From: Belliella aquatica
GTDB taxonomy: Bacteria; Bacteroidota; Bacteroidia; Cytophagales; Cyclobacteriaceae
Direction of reading: 5' to 3'
Assembly: GCF_014637795.1 (NCBI RefSeq)
Contig: NZ_BMFD01000002.1
Coordinates: 213,280-277,279, forward strand
Length of the DNA: 64,000 bases
Every line of letters begins with the position of its first letter. Position 1 is the stretch's first letter. A program made the translations under genes and the position numbers. The notes under the pieces were generated by a model. That model was not told the origin of the DNA. It ran no database searches and was given only the letters and a program-made list of their open reading frames with translations. Below, one piece after another: positions 34,931 to 43,975 of this stretch.

Positions 34931-35649
34931 GTACTGAGAAAAATAAGATTCAGGGATTTTATGATGAGTTTTCTGAGAAACAGGTAAAAACTGGCGTCAA
35001 CTCTAGACATCTCAATATCATAAGCAAGCTCGTTTCATCTGGTCTGAAGTCAACGCATCAAGTTCTTGAAGTCGGTTGTGGAATCGGCACAGTTAGTCAA
35101 CTTATCGCAAAAGTAGTCAATAAAGGAAATTTACTAGCTGTAGATATCAGCGAAAAAAGTATCCAAAAAGCAATTGAAATCTGGCAAAAACATGCGAATC
35201 TAACATTCGAAGTTTCCGATATGAGCGACTTCAACAAATCAGGAAAGACTTTTGATTACTTCGTTTTCCCAGATGTATTGGAACATATTCCTGTCGAGCA
35301 GCATCCGAACTTATTTGCAAATATTGCTAAGCATGCCCATGAAAATTCAGTAGTATTTGTTCATATTCCTTCTCCTCGGTTTTTGGAATGGATGATTCAA
35401 AATGAACCTGAGAAACTCCAAATAATCGATCAACCCCTTGACACTTCAAAACTGATTGGAGTCTTACAGCAGTTTGGTTTTTACCTTGAGGAAATGAAAA
35501 CCTATTCGGTTTTTTACGAAGAAAAGGATTATCAATATTTCGTATTTAGAAAAAACAAGGCGATAGAAAAAACAACTCCTAGAGATAAATGGGAGATTTT
35601 GAAAGAAAGAATCAACATAAAGTTAAAAACTAAACTTCTTTCTACTTAA
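34927..35649 (+). CDS. Class I SAM-dependent methyltransferase
   Basis: 240 residues. SAM motif I VLEVGCGIGTVSQLIA (about 46-61), acidic motif LLAVDISEKSI, then SDMSDF and FPDVLEHIP. The ATG overlaps the YfhO stop by 4 bases, so the proteins are coupled. The substrate is unknown, but the position between YfhO and a glycosyltransferase suggests a sugar or lipid acceptor. The C-terminal 60 residues are basic and variable. Confidence 0.9.
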   Translation: MSTEKNKIQGFYDEFSEKQVKTGVNSRHLNIISKLVSSGLKSTHQVLEVGCGIGTVSQLIAKVVNKGNLLAVDISEKSIQKAIEIWQKHANLTFEVSDMSDFNKSGKTFDYFVFPDVLEHIPVEQHPNLFANIAKHAHENSVVFVHIPSPRFLEWMIQNEPEKLQIIDQPLDTSKLIGVLQQFGFYLEEMKTYSVFYEEKDYQYFVFRKNKAIEKTTPRDKWEILKERINIKLKTKLLST

Positions 35650-35801
35650 AGATTACAATTTGATTTTCGCAAAAGAGTTCTGATTTATTTAGGGATCTTA
35701 GTGACACACTTTATCCTTGGTAAAAAACCTTCACCACATAGTCATGAAGGGTACATAAAAGGAACACATAACAATTGAACAACCTCAAATAAATATCTCG
35801 A

Positions 35802-36827
35802 ATGATTGTATACATTTATCCAGTAAAGACTGCATTTACTGAGCGTGATATCTTGATGTTGAGATCTAAACACACCGTAATACCGCTTGCATTTACACAA
35901 TCTCCCGTTGCGCTTCCATTTTTTTTCGTTTTACAATTCTTTCAAGTGATACTTTTACTTCCTTTTACTAGTCATTACATGTGCTTTTTTGGCGGATATC
36001 ATAGTGTAATTCCAGTGTTTTTAGGAAAGCTTTTTTCCATTCCAACTTTTATTCAAGCGGGTGGAACTGACGCTGTCAATATGCCAAGCATCAATTATGG
36101 GAATTATAGAAAAAAATGGCTTAAAAAAGCCACCACGTATAGTTTTATGAATTGTTCCAAAATCCTTCCTGTAGCAGAAAGTCTTGTTGCTTATGATTAT
36201 TCTTATGATTCAAATATTCCAAAGAAGCAGGGGTTAAAAAATCTAATCCCAAATCTAAAAACTCAAATAGAAGTCATTTACAATGGATTTGATGCTGAAC
36301 TCTGGAAGGATTTAGGAAAAAAAAGAACCCCCTACTCTTTTATAACAGTCGCTAAAGGAATTTCAAAAACACAAAGAGCAAAAGTTAAAGGAATCGACTT
36401 AATTGAAAATCTAGCCAAAGAATTTCCTGAGTACCATTTTACGCTAATTGGCGATGCCGAATACATTCCTAAGAGTAAAAACATTCAAGTTATTGGTTCA
36501 TTGAATCAAGATGAAATAGTAACTATCTTGAATCAACATCAATATTATCTTCAACTTTCTACTTCCGAAGGTTTTCCTAATGCTTTGGCTGAGGCCATGC
36601 TTTGTGGATGCGTGCCCATAGGGTCTGCTGTTGGAGATATTCCAAACATCATTGCAGAGACGGGCTTCATCTTGGAACATAGAGATATCAGTAAATTAAA
36701 AAATATCATTTCTTCCCTCGACCAAGACTTATTTTCTAAGCACAGCCAAATGGCAAGAAAAAGGATAATTTTAAACTTTACATACGAAAAAAGGCAAAAT
36801 GCTCTGCTATCTTTATTTCATTCTTAA
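35802..36827 (+). CDS. Glycosyltransferase family 4-type protein
   Basis: 341 residues. The C-terminal GT-B donor domain shows ITVAKGISKTQRAKVKGIDLI, YHFTLIGDAEYIP and STSEGFPNALAEAMLCGCVPIGSAVGDIPNI, with the EGFPNALAEAM acidic donor-binding motif. The N-terminal half contains a hydrophobic stretch (FFFVLQFFQVILLLPFTSH) and lacks a clear glycine-rich loop. It probably transfers a nucleotide-sugar unit onto a surface glycan at the inner membrane. Specificity cannot be read. Confidence 0.88.
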   Translation: MIVYIYPVKTAFTERDILMLRSKHTVIPLAFTQSPVALPFFFVLQFFQVILLLPFTSHYMCFFGGYHSVIPVFLGKLFSIPTFIQAGGTDAVNMPSINYGNYRKKWLKKATTYSFMNCSKILPVAESLVAYDYSYDSNIPKKQGLKNLIPNLKTQIEVIYNGFDAELWKDLGKKRTPYSFITVAKGISKTQRAKVKGIDLIENLAKEFPEYHFTLIGDAEYIPKSKNIQVIGSLNQDEIVTILNQHQYYLQLSTSEGFPNALAEAMLCGCVPIGSAVGDIPNIIAETGFILEHRDISKLKNIISSLDQDLFSKHSQMARKRIILNFTYEKRQNALLSLFHS

Positions 36828-36856
36828 ACATTTTTGAATTTTAGTATAATCAATCC

Positions 36857-38335
36857 ATGAAGCCCATAGCCCGTCAAAGCATTTTAACCACCTTGTCTTC
36901 CTATTTGGGAGTGGTGATTGGGTATTTCAATGTACTTTGGCTTTTGCCCTATGCCCTCGAGCCTGAGCAAATTGGGATTTTTAGAACGATTCAGGATATG
37001 GCTTTACTTTTCGTCCCTTTTGCCCAATTAGGTGTTGGAAATGGAATAACGAGGTTTTATCCAAAAGTAAAGTCTTCCCAATTTTCGTTTTTCACACTAA
37101 GCCTACTGATGGCACTGATTGGATTTACGATTGTTGCGGGTTTATTTTTCTTCTTCAGAGAAACCTTAGTTTCAGCTTTTGCTACCAACTCACCGGAGGT
37201 GATAAATTTCTTCGGTGTTGTTCTATTCATCACCTTATTTGCTGTTCTCAATACTATTTTGGACGCATTTTGCAGGTCATTTCTAAAGGTTGCTGTTCCT
37301 GCATTTTTCAGAGAAGTGATTCTGAGGTTATTGGTTGCGATCCTAATCAGCGCCTATTTATTACGCTGGTTAAGTTTTGACATGTTCATGTGGGGATTAG
37401 CGCTGACCTACTTTATTGCACTTTTCGGGATGATTATTTATATGTTGAAAATCAAACTTTTTAAGTTGAATTTCAAATTCAGTGACTTTCCAAAAGGCTT
37501 TTTAAAAGAATTTATCAAGTACAATTTGATTACACTTTTGGGGACCACAGGAGCAATTTTAATAATGAAAATTGACAGCTTGATGGTCAGTTCCATGATT
37601 GGATTGGACGCCAATGCCATTTACACCATTGCATTTTCGATTGCTGTGGTGATAGAAATGCCTAGAAGAGCCATTTCGCAAGTGGTCATGCCGGTCGTAG
37701 CCGAACATTTTGAAAAAGGTGAACTAACAGCAATCAATAAGCTGTACAAGCAAGTTGCTGTGCACCAACTTTTGATTTGTTTGCTTCTATTTCTTGGAAT
37801 CTGGTCCAGCATTGATAGTCTCTATCACTTTGTACCAAACAGTGAAATCTATGAAGTTGGAAAATGGGTCGTTCTTTGGATCGGTTTGGGAAAATTGTCC
37901 GATGTACTGTTTTCTATCAATGGAGAAATTATTGTCTTCTCTAAATATTACATATTCAATATCACAGCAACTTTGATTATGAGTGTAGCTGTGATATTTT
38001 TAAATTTGATTTTGATTCCCATCATGGGCATAGAGGGTGCGGCTCTTGCATCCTTTTTAGCCATGTTTTTATTCAATTTTGTAAAATATATTTATGTCAG
38101 AAACAGATTGAATTTTGATCCCTTCTCAATCGATATCTTTAAGATAATCTTTTTAGGCTTGCTGACTTTTACTATTCAGTTTTATATATTCCTAAATTGG
38201 GAGTTGGGAATCTCTAATATCATATTAAGATCGCTTACAGTTATTATCGTTTATGTGGGTGGGGCATTTCTCTTAAATATTGCTAAAGACAGCAGAGAAA
38301 GACTATTCAAAAAAGTAAAAAGAACCGGATCTTAG
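36857..38335 (+). CDS. Polysaccharide flippase (Wzx/MATE-like)
   Basis: 492 residues, about 14 membrane helices, the MOP-superfamily layout of O-antigen or capsule flippases. N-terminal ILTTLSSYLGVVIGYFNVLWLLPYALEPEQIGIFRT and the central GLDANAIYTIAFSIAVVIEMPRRAISQVVMP match this group. It would flip lipid-linked glycan made by the preceding genes. It starts 29 bases after the glycosyltransferase and ends the group. 38336-38691 has no gene: it holds AT-rich DNA and a fragment GGTCTTGATTGCTCAA resembling GGTCTTGATTCTCAA at about 1450. Confidence 0.9.
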   Translation: MKPIARQSILTTLSSYLGVVIGYFNVLWLLPYALEPEQIGIFRTIQDMALLFVPFAQLGVGNGITRFYPKVKSSQFSFFTLSLLMALIGFTIVAGLFFFFRETLVSAFATNSPEVINFFGVVLFITLFAVLNTILDAFCRSFLKVAVPAFFREVILRLLVAILISAYLLRWLSFDMFMWGLALTYFIALFGMIIYMLKIKLFKLNFKFSDFPKGFLKEFIKYNLITLLGTTGAILIMKIDSLMVSSMIGLDANAIYTIAFSIAVVIEMPRRAISQVVMPVVAEHFEKGELTAINKLYKQVAVHQLLICLLLFLGIWSSIDSLYHFVPNSEIYEVGKWVVLWIGLGKLSDVLFSINGEIIVFSKYYIFNITATLIMSVAVIFLNLILIPIMGIEGAALASFLAMFLFNFVKYIYVRNRLNFDPFSIDIFKIIFLGLLTFTIQFYIFLNWELGISNIILRSLTVIIVYVGGAFLLNIAKDSRERLFKKVKRTGS

Positions 38336-38691
38336 AGTGTTACAAACCCCTTAATAGACAAGATTTGAGCTGCCCAAAAATCGCAAACTTCCACTGTTAT
38401 CCTGACTCTTGCGAGACGAGGTCTTGATTGCTCAAGATGAGGCCTGTTTTTGAAAAGGGCTTCACTCGGTAATTTAATTAATTGTGAAGTTTGAACATGT
38501 CGGCGACCCGGTTCAATGATCAAATATACGGAATATAGTGTGAGATGTTGAGTTTATGTTAGGATCAATTTTAAGCCAAAGTAATCTCATTAATCATGTG
38601 AATAAATTTAAAAAACACAAACACCTATATACTAGCTAATTATTGAACAAAAAAACATTCCTCAGTTTGACATTTCAATTCCAAAAATGGT

Positions 38692-41385
38692 CTAAAAAAC
38701 AAAATTCAAAATAACCATTACTTGCCTTGGTCTCAACAGAAAACTTTGCTGACGAAGAAAGAAAGAATCTGCTGTAAATGTTCCGAAATTGCTATTGTTC
38801 AAAATATTTTGTCCTTGAAGAGAAATATCCCATCGGCTATTTTTGATTTTATATTGATACATAAAGTCTACAAAGCCAGTCAAGTCTCTACCTCCAGATA
38901 ATCGATTATCATAATGTTCCCACTTTAATGTTGCTGTTTGGTTTTCAAAAATGAAAACATCCAAAGATGCATTGTGGTTGAACTGCATTATTCCTCCTGT
39001 CTTAAGCTCACCAACTTGAGAACTAATGAAATTCAAATTGGCTTTGTATGATAGGTTAACTTTTTTCCCTGAGTTGATTTGCAACTCAAAACCAGAACCC
39101 AAAAATTCATATCGTACGTTTGAAAGCACACTATTGATGATCTGCTCATTGGTTCGCTGCTGATAATTTCCAGAAAATGTCAAGTTAGTCTTGAAGAGGG
39201 AGAGGTACTTACTTATTCTTAAATTTGTCAGATGGCTTACTCCTCTGTTGTTCAAGTCCAAAGCACGGTAAAATACTTCTCCCGATGAAGTCACTTCACT
39301 GTCCATGATTACATTGTGCCTTGAGTCGACATAGCTGTAATTAAAACTTGAGAAAATGGAGTTGATCGGATCTCGAAAATTGATCCCATAATTCAATGAA
39401 TTGCTTAAAACTTCCGGAACCGATGAAGCTCTTTGTTGAAAAGTTCTGAAATTTCTGATGATAAACCCATAGTGAATATCATTGATTCCATTGAAGTCAT
39501 TCTTTCTGGTAAGTCGAAGCGTTGTGTTCCATTTCCCTGTCAAAAAATATTTCATGTATAATTGAGGTTCCAGAATTATTCTTGCAACTTCACTTTGCTG
39601 AGACATCAATTCATCTTCTACATTTATATTCACATGACTTATTGGAAATTTAAACTGTAAATTGAAATTTTCTTTCTTTAAATTCAATTGGGAATGAATG
39701 TAAGACTTCACTTGGCGAAAAATCAAATCATTTAAAAATGGCTTGGAAATTTCCCCTTGACTATCTCCAACTGACGTTTGCAGATTGCTTCCCATTCCTT
39801 CGATTTCGTAAATCAAGCCAATATTTCCAGTATAAGTCCAGTTTTTTGGCAGCCCCTTCGTCATACCTACAGTATGATGGGCAAATATAGACTGATAGTC
39901 AATTTGCTGATTCAATCTTTCATAAGGCAGACCATCTGTCAACTGTTGTTCGAAGCCTCCTGGACTAACCGCAAAATTCTGCTTGGCTTGCCGATATCCG
40001 ATATCTGATTTGATATTTAACAATTGTCTGCCTATGGGTTTTAATGTTTGAAAACAATTGCTGATCGAAAATAAAGGTAAATTAGCATTTTGATACCAGT
40101 TCACACCATCTAATTGACTCATACCAACTTCCCTATTTTTCAAAAGATTTAGATTCAGGTTGTTTTTCAGGAACGACTTCTTTTCATTTTTGATCCAAGA
40201 AAGCTCTGCATCAAGTTCTTTGTTAAGAAATTTATTTTGATGGGATTCAACAAGCTGAATGGTGTCATTTGGTAGAAAATAGGATGTATTGATTCCTCCC
40301 TGCTGCCTATGGTTATCATGTATATATGAAATATTGGTGCGCAAATCTGTCCCTCCTTGATTTCTTTTTAGAACATTGGCAGAAATCATTTGGCTTTGAT
40401 TGAACAAAAACCGGTCTTGCCTGATTGTTGGAGCCAACAGCGAAGGTATTCCAAACCAAGGTTTGAAACCTTCCTGAGCACCTATTTTCTCTTGCAAATC
40501 CTCCAATGTCAGAACATTGAGCTCTTGAGCTATATCTTTTCCAGAATTATTAGACTGCACATTGAAGAGCATTTGCAAGTCATTACTAAAAGTCATAGGA
40601 CTAAATTTCCCCTCATACAATAGCGGAGAAGCTCCAAGTCCGGCAGTTCCCGTACCAACCCATACATTTTTCTTCTTAAGCTTAAGGTTCAATGAAGCTC
40701 GATCAGAAAAAACGAGACTATCCAAGACTCTAAGTGGCTGATGATTCTCCAGAATTTGTATAGATTCCACAGCATCAGCGGGAAGGTTTCTACTCGCTAA
40801 ATTATATTTACCTTCCAATAAGTCCATCCCGTCGATATAAAATTTCTGAATACCCTTACCTTCATACAGAATCCTCCCATTATCAAGCACTTCAATACCA
40901 GGGAGTTTTTTGAGAATATCAGCAATAACCCTGTCATTTTGATTGGTAAACCCCTCAACAGCATAGCTTAAAGTATCATTTTTAAATGTAACGGGATTTT
41001 TGATAGATTTAAGCGTAAACTCTGGAATCTCCTGTACACCTTCTTCTAAAATCACAGCCAAATTCTGAGTCTGATTAGCAATCATCAGCTGATACTCTTG
41101 GGTAGTAAGCGAACGAAATATGACTAAGAGGCTATCTGAGTCTGATTGGACCTTTATAGAAAACCCACCTTTTTCATCCGTAATTCCATAAGAAATACTA
41201 GCCAAGCTTTTGGGGTTATTGACAAAAATATTGACCCCAAAAACAGACTTTGACTCATTTGTTATTTTTACTTTTCCTGAAATAATTGATTGGGAAAATG
41301 AGGTTTGGTTAAAAAAGGTAAAAAATAAGCCTAATATAACAGTAAGCTGAAACCTTCTTTTACAATTTCTAAATGAAATATACAT
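38692..41385 (-). CDS. TonB-dependent receptor-like outer membrane protein with CarboxypepD_reg domain
   Basis: 897 residues from the ATG at 41385. Signal peptide ending TSFSQS (about 30), a carboxypeptidase-regulatory-like fold (about 35-115, ISGKVKITNESKSVFGVNIFVNN), a plug-like domain (ILKKLPGIEVLDNGRILYEGKGIQKFYIDGM, then LPADAVESIQILENHQPLRVL) and a long beta-barrel ending in the aromatic VILNFVF. No TonB box is obvious. It follows a GLPGLI gene by 42 bases and is the last gene behind the small cysteine peptide. This order suggests uptake, export or processing of that peptide rather than SusC-type glycan import. Confidence 0.88.
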   Translation of the reverse strand: MYISFRNCKRRFQLTVILGLFFTFFNQTSFSQSIISGKVKITNESKSVFGVNIFVNNPKSLASISYGITDEKGGFSIKVQSDSDSLLVIFRSLTTQEYQLMIANQTQNLAVILEEGVQEIPEFTLKSIKNPVTFKNDTLSYAVEGFTNQNDRVIADILKKLPGIEVLDNGRILYEGKGIQKFYIDGMDLLEGKYNLASRNLPADAVESIQILENHQPLRVLDSLVFSDRASLNLKLKKKNVWVGTGTAGLGASPLLYEGKFSPMTFSNDLQMLFNVQSNNSGKDIAQELNVLTLEDLQEKIGAQEGFKPWFGIPSLLAPTIRQDRFLFNQSQMISANVLKRNQGGTDLRTNISYIHDNHRQQGGINTSYFLPNDTIQLVESHQNKFLNKELDAELSWIKNEKKSFLKNNLNLNLLKNREVGMSQLDGVNWYQNANLPLFSISNCFQTLKPIGRQLLNIKSDIGYRQAKQNFAVSPGGFEQQLTDGLPYERLNQQIDYQSIFAHHTVGMTKGLPKNWTYTGNIGLIYEIEGMGSNLQTSVGDSQGEISKPFLNDLIFRQVKSYIHSQLNLKKENFNLQFKFPISHVNINVEDELMSQQSEVARIILEPQLYMKYFLTGKWNTTLRLTRKNDFNGINDIHYGFIIRNFRTFQQRASSVPEVLSNSLNYGINFRDPINSIFSSFNYSYVDSRHNVIMDSEVTSSGEVFYRALDLNNRGVSHLTNLRISKYLSLFKTNLTFSGNYQQRTNEQIINSVLSNVRYEFLGSGFELQINSGKKVNLSYKANLNFISSQVGELKTGGIMQFNHNASLDVFIFENQTATLKWEHYDNRLSGGRDLTGFVDFMYQYKIKNSRWDISLQGQNILNNSNFGTFTADSFFLRQQSFLLRPRQVMVILNFVF

Positions 41386-41427
41386 ACCGCAGCAAACCAA
41401 ATTCTAATCGCAAATTAAAAATCACAA

Positions 41428-42237
41428 CTAATCTATTACTTTTATTTCCAATGGATTATTTTTTCTATCATACCTTTTTTGAACATCTTTTGCTTGGTTA
41501 GCGTCAGTCAAAGTCACACCCCCAGATACCATCTTCCCTATTACGTTAGTATTGAAATCATGCTGCATTTCAAAAAATTTAGAACGAGTGGTCTTAATGG
41601 GCTTCCTTTTCGCCTTGTGAGATAATACTTCATTTTTCTTTTCTATTTTGATCATTTGAAAACTATAATGATTTTTAGAATCATTTATTTTCAATATCAA
41701 ACCAGGTAAGTTCCCAAAAACATATGGGCCATCATTGATTGGGATTTCTGCTGAAAACCACGCCTCCCAAACTCTCCCCCCATGGTTTGTAATAGCTCTT
41801 TGAACTTTATGACCTTCATACTCATCAAACTCATCCAAAACCTCCCAATTATTCCCATTCAAAGAAGATTCAAAAACAAAATGGTCAGGAAATATCAAAT
41901 CATGATATTCATACACTTTTTTTCCCCAATCTTTTACTATTGCATAAGACATTTTCGGTTTTTGAACTTGATTAAGGTAAGGAATAAAATTATCAACATC
42001 CATATTTTGAGCAGCGGCCTCCTTGATAAGTGAGTCCCTTTTCATTTGATAAAAATTTCTAAATTTCGAAACATTCTTTCCTACGAAAAGTACCATGATA
42101 TCTTTAGACACAAAATCTAAATCAGTTGAATCTGACCTAAATTCCACTTCATAAAAAACCGCATATTCGGACGTATCCTTTTCCTGAATTTCTACTGCAC
42201 TAAAATTAAACAAGAGCACAAACACAAAACTTAACAT
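41428..42237 (-). CDS. GLPGLI family protein
   Basis: 269 residues from the ATG at 42237. The frame extends to 42297 but that extension runs through a terminator hairpin (42271-42294), so the shorter start is chosen. The family motif is FGNLPGLILKI (about residues 175-185), preceded by WEAWFSAEIPINDGPYV. A short hydrophobic N-terminus suggests export. GLPGLI proteins recur beside TonB-type receptors with CarboxypepD_reg domains; function unknown. Confidence 0.88.
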   Translation of the reverse strand: MLSFVFVLLFNFSAVEIQEKDTSEYAVFYEVEFRSDSTDLDFVSKDIMVLFVGKNVSKFRNFYQMKRDSLIKEAAAQNMDVDNFIPYLNQVQKPKMSYAIVKDWGKKVYEYHDLIFPDHFVFESSLNGNNWEVLDEFDEYEGHKVQRAITNHGGRVWEAWFSAEIPINDGPYVFGNLPGLILKINDSKNHYSFQMIKIEKKNEVLSHKAKRKPIKTTRSKFFEMQHDFNTNVIGKMVSGGVTLTDANQAKDVQKRYDRKNNPLEIKVID

Positions 42238-42265
42238 AATATAAAATTGAATTTTAATTACAAAT

Positions 42266-42294
42266 AAAAACAGGTCAATAATGATATTGACCTG
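42266..42294 (-). terminator. Hairpin/attenuator after the small cysteine peptide gene
   Basis: CAGGTCAATA (42271-42280), loop ATGA, TATTGACCTG (42285-42294): a perfect 10-base stem followed by T-rich DNA on the minus strand. It lies between the peptide gene and GLPGLI, so it may set a high peptide to low receptor ratio. Confidence 0.78.
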
Positions 42295-42314
42295 CAAATC
42301 TAAATAAAGTTATT

Positions 42315-42518
42315 TTAATCAGGATTACCACATAACACTTCCTCAGCTTCTGCTATTAAAACCAACATTTCTTCTAAATCATCTGCACATACAATGGTTT
42401 GAAAGCCACAGGAAAGGGTTACAGGTTTGCATTCTTCGTAAATTCTTTCTAAGGTAGCAAACCCAAAAGTTGCTCCAAAAAAAGCAAAGCATAACGACAT
42501 TAAAATCTTTTTTTTCAT
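42315..42518 (-). CDS. Small secreted four-cysteine peptide A
   Basis: 67 residues from the ATG at 42518 (the frame to 42575 adds 19 residues without features). A Sec signal peptide (MKKKILMSLCFAFFGATFGF) probably ends at ..FGFA near residue 22. The mature part of about 45 residues holds four cysteines (YEEC, LSC, IVC, VLC) and many acidic residues; pI should be low. I do not recognise a named family. It begins an operon with GLPGLI and a TonB-type receptor and shares its upstream tract with the peptide gene at 63195. Secreted peptide or structural-precursor roles are possible; none is proven. Confidence 0.75.
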   Translation of the reverse strand: MKKKILMSLCFAFFGATFGFATLERIYEECKPVTLSCGFQTIVCADDLEEMLVLIAEAEEVLCGNPD

Positions 42519-42585
42519 TTTAGTTATTTGGTTAGTTATAAAATGAATTTCAAATGATAAAAAATGGCCATTCATTATCTAAAGA

Positions 42586-42606
42586 CAAGAAAGAAAGAAA
42601 GTAGCA
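42586..42606 (-). repeat. (AAAG)n tract upstream of peptide A
   Basis: Plus strand: ACAAG-(AAAG)3-TAG-CAAGTATTTAG. It lies about 68 bases before the peptide A start on the minus strand. The same flanks (ACAAG and AGCAAGT.TTTAG) and repeat unit occur before peptide B at 63452-63505, with a much longer repeat. On the coding strand it reads CTTGCTA(CTTT)n. Confidence 0.75.
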
Positions 42607-42764
42607 AGTATTTAGGTGACTTTATGACTGGTTATCGTTTTTATTTTTTTACATAAAGCTATTACCGCCCACTTTTATCCTGTGCACACGAAATAATATT
42701 TCTTATAATTAAAAATATCAATTTATTTATCAATAATTTTGCAGCACTAAAAGCACGATAAAAA

Positions 42765-43688
42765 ATGTACCAAATCAAAAAACTCATTGTTTGTCTTGAT
42801 CAAAGTGAATTGGATGAAACCTTAGTCAAATTTGCTTCTTTTGTAGCTAGAGTAAATCAAACCAAGAAGATTTACTTTACCAATGTGATCAGAAATCTCA
42901 ATATCCCAAAAGAGGTTCTCGAAGAGTTTCCCAACTTGATTGATAACATTGTCGAAGAGAGAAAAACCAAGATGAAAGATTTGGTCACTCAAGCTTTCGG
43001 TAAAATTAAAGATGTAGAAGTTTCTTATGTGGTCAAGGAAGGACAACTTTCAAAAAAGATCTTGAAACTCGCTCATGAAAAATCTGCTGACATGATCATT
43101 TTGGGCAGAAAAGTTGATCTTACTGGTACAGGTGTACTTTCACAGCGATTGGCTAGAAGAGCGAGCTGTTCGCTTTTGATCGTTCCTGAGCATTCCGTTC
43201 CAAAGATTGACAAATTGTTGGTACCAAGTGATTTTTCTGATTATTCCAAAGATGCCCTTGAAGAAGCGGTCATGATAGTAGAGAAATATGGCGGAAAGGC
43301 TGAGATTTTCTGTCAAAATGTATTTTCTATTCCATCAGGCTATCATTTCACCGGAAAAACATACGAAGAATTTGCTGCTATTATGCAAATGCATGCAGAA
43401 ATCAATTTCAAAAAATTCATCAGAAAAATAGATACAAAAAACATCAAAATCACACCTCTATATACAAAAGACGAGGACGATGATCCTGTAGAAGATATTC
43501 TTGCAAAAGCAGAAGAGATCAATGCAGATGGCATCATCATCGGAGCAAAAGGAAGAACAGCTGCTACAGCGCTCTTTATCGGAAGCATGGCTGAGCGATT
43601 GATTCAAATGAACCACAAAATCCCTCTCCTTGTCACAAGACCAAAAGGTAAAAATGCGGGTATTTTAGATTATATCTTAGAGATTTAA
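42765..43688 (+). CDS. Universal stress protein, two Usp domains
   Basis: 307 residues, cytoplasmic. Domain 1 is about 1-145 (KKLIVCLDQSELDETLV, DMIILGRKV). Domain 2 is about 150-300 and carries the ATP-type motif GAKGRTAATALFIGSMAERL (GxxG then GS). The first domain's motif is degenerate, so only domain 2 is likely to bind nucleotide. A TAATTTTG box at 42734-42741 lies before the gene, without a well-spaced TTG. Tandem Usp proteins support survival under starvation or oxygen stress; the exact role is unknown. Confidence 0.9.
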   Translation: MYQIKKLIVCLDQSELDETLVKFASFVARVNQTKKIYFTNVIRNLNIPKEVLEEFPNLIDNIVEERKTKMKDLVTQAFGKIKDVEVSYVVKEGQLSKKILKLAHEKSADMIILGRKVDLTGTGVLSQRLARRASCSLLIVPEHSVPKIDKLLVPSDFSDYSKDALEEAVMIVEKYGGKAEIFCQNVFSIPSGYHFTGKTYEEFAAIMQMHAEINFKKFIRKIDTKNIKITPLYTKDEDDDPVEDILAKAEEINADGIIIGAKGRTAATALFIGSMAERLIQMNHKIPLLVTRPKGKNAGILDYILEI

Positions 43689-43724
43689 GAGAGATAGAAT
43701 ATTACGTCATTAATTATTAGAAAC

Positions 43725-43758
43725 AAAAGGGACTATGGCTTCAAGCTAGTTCCTTTTT
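43725..43758 (+). terminator. Terminator of the Usp gene
   Basis: AAAAGGGACT pairs with AGTTCCTTTT (one G-T pair) followed by a T run. 43760-43975 shows no gene. Confidence 0.75.
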
Positions 43759-43975
43759 GTATTTAAGGAATCTGCCATTTCCAAGATTATTTTAAGCTTA
43801 ATCTTATTTTATAATATGACTTTGCCAAGTTTAGCAACTGATTTGGGTCTTGTCACCCTAGCTTTTATCACTTATCTCTTTATTCTTAAGGTTTTTAACC
43901 TATCCAATTCAATAATCGAAAGTTTTTTTTAGACTCCAATTAAACTAATCGGTATATTGGGTGTCTAAGTAAGCA

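Noticed and set aside
38332-38523. 63-residue minus-strand frame after the flippase gene
   Set aside because: No start context, no domain, and it spans repeat-like DNA.
42238-42297. Longer N-terminus for the GLPGLI protein
   Set aside because: It crosses a terminator stem (42271-42294); the ATG at 42237 gives a normal start.
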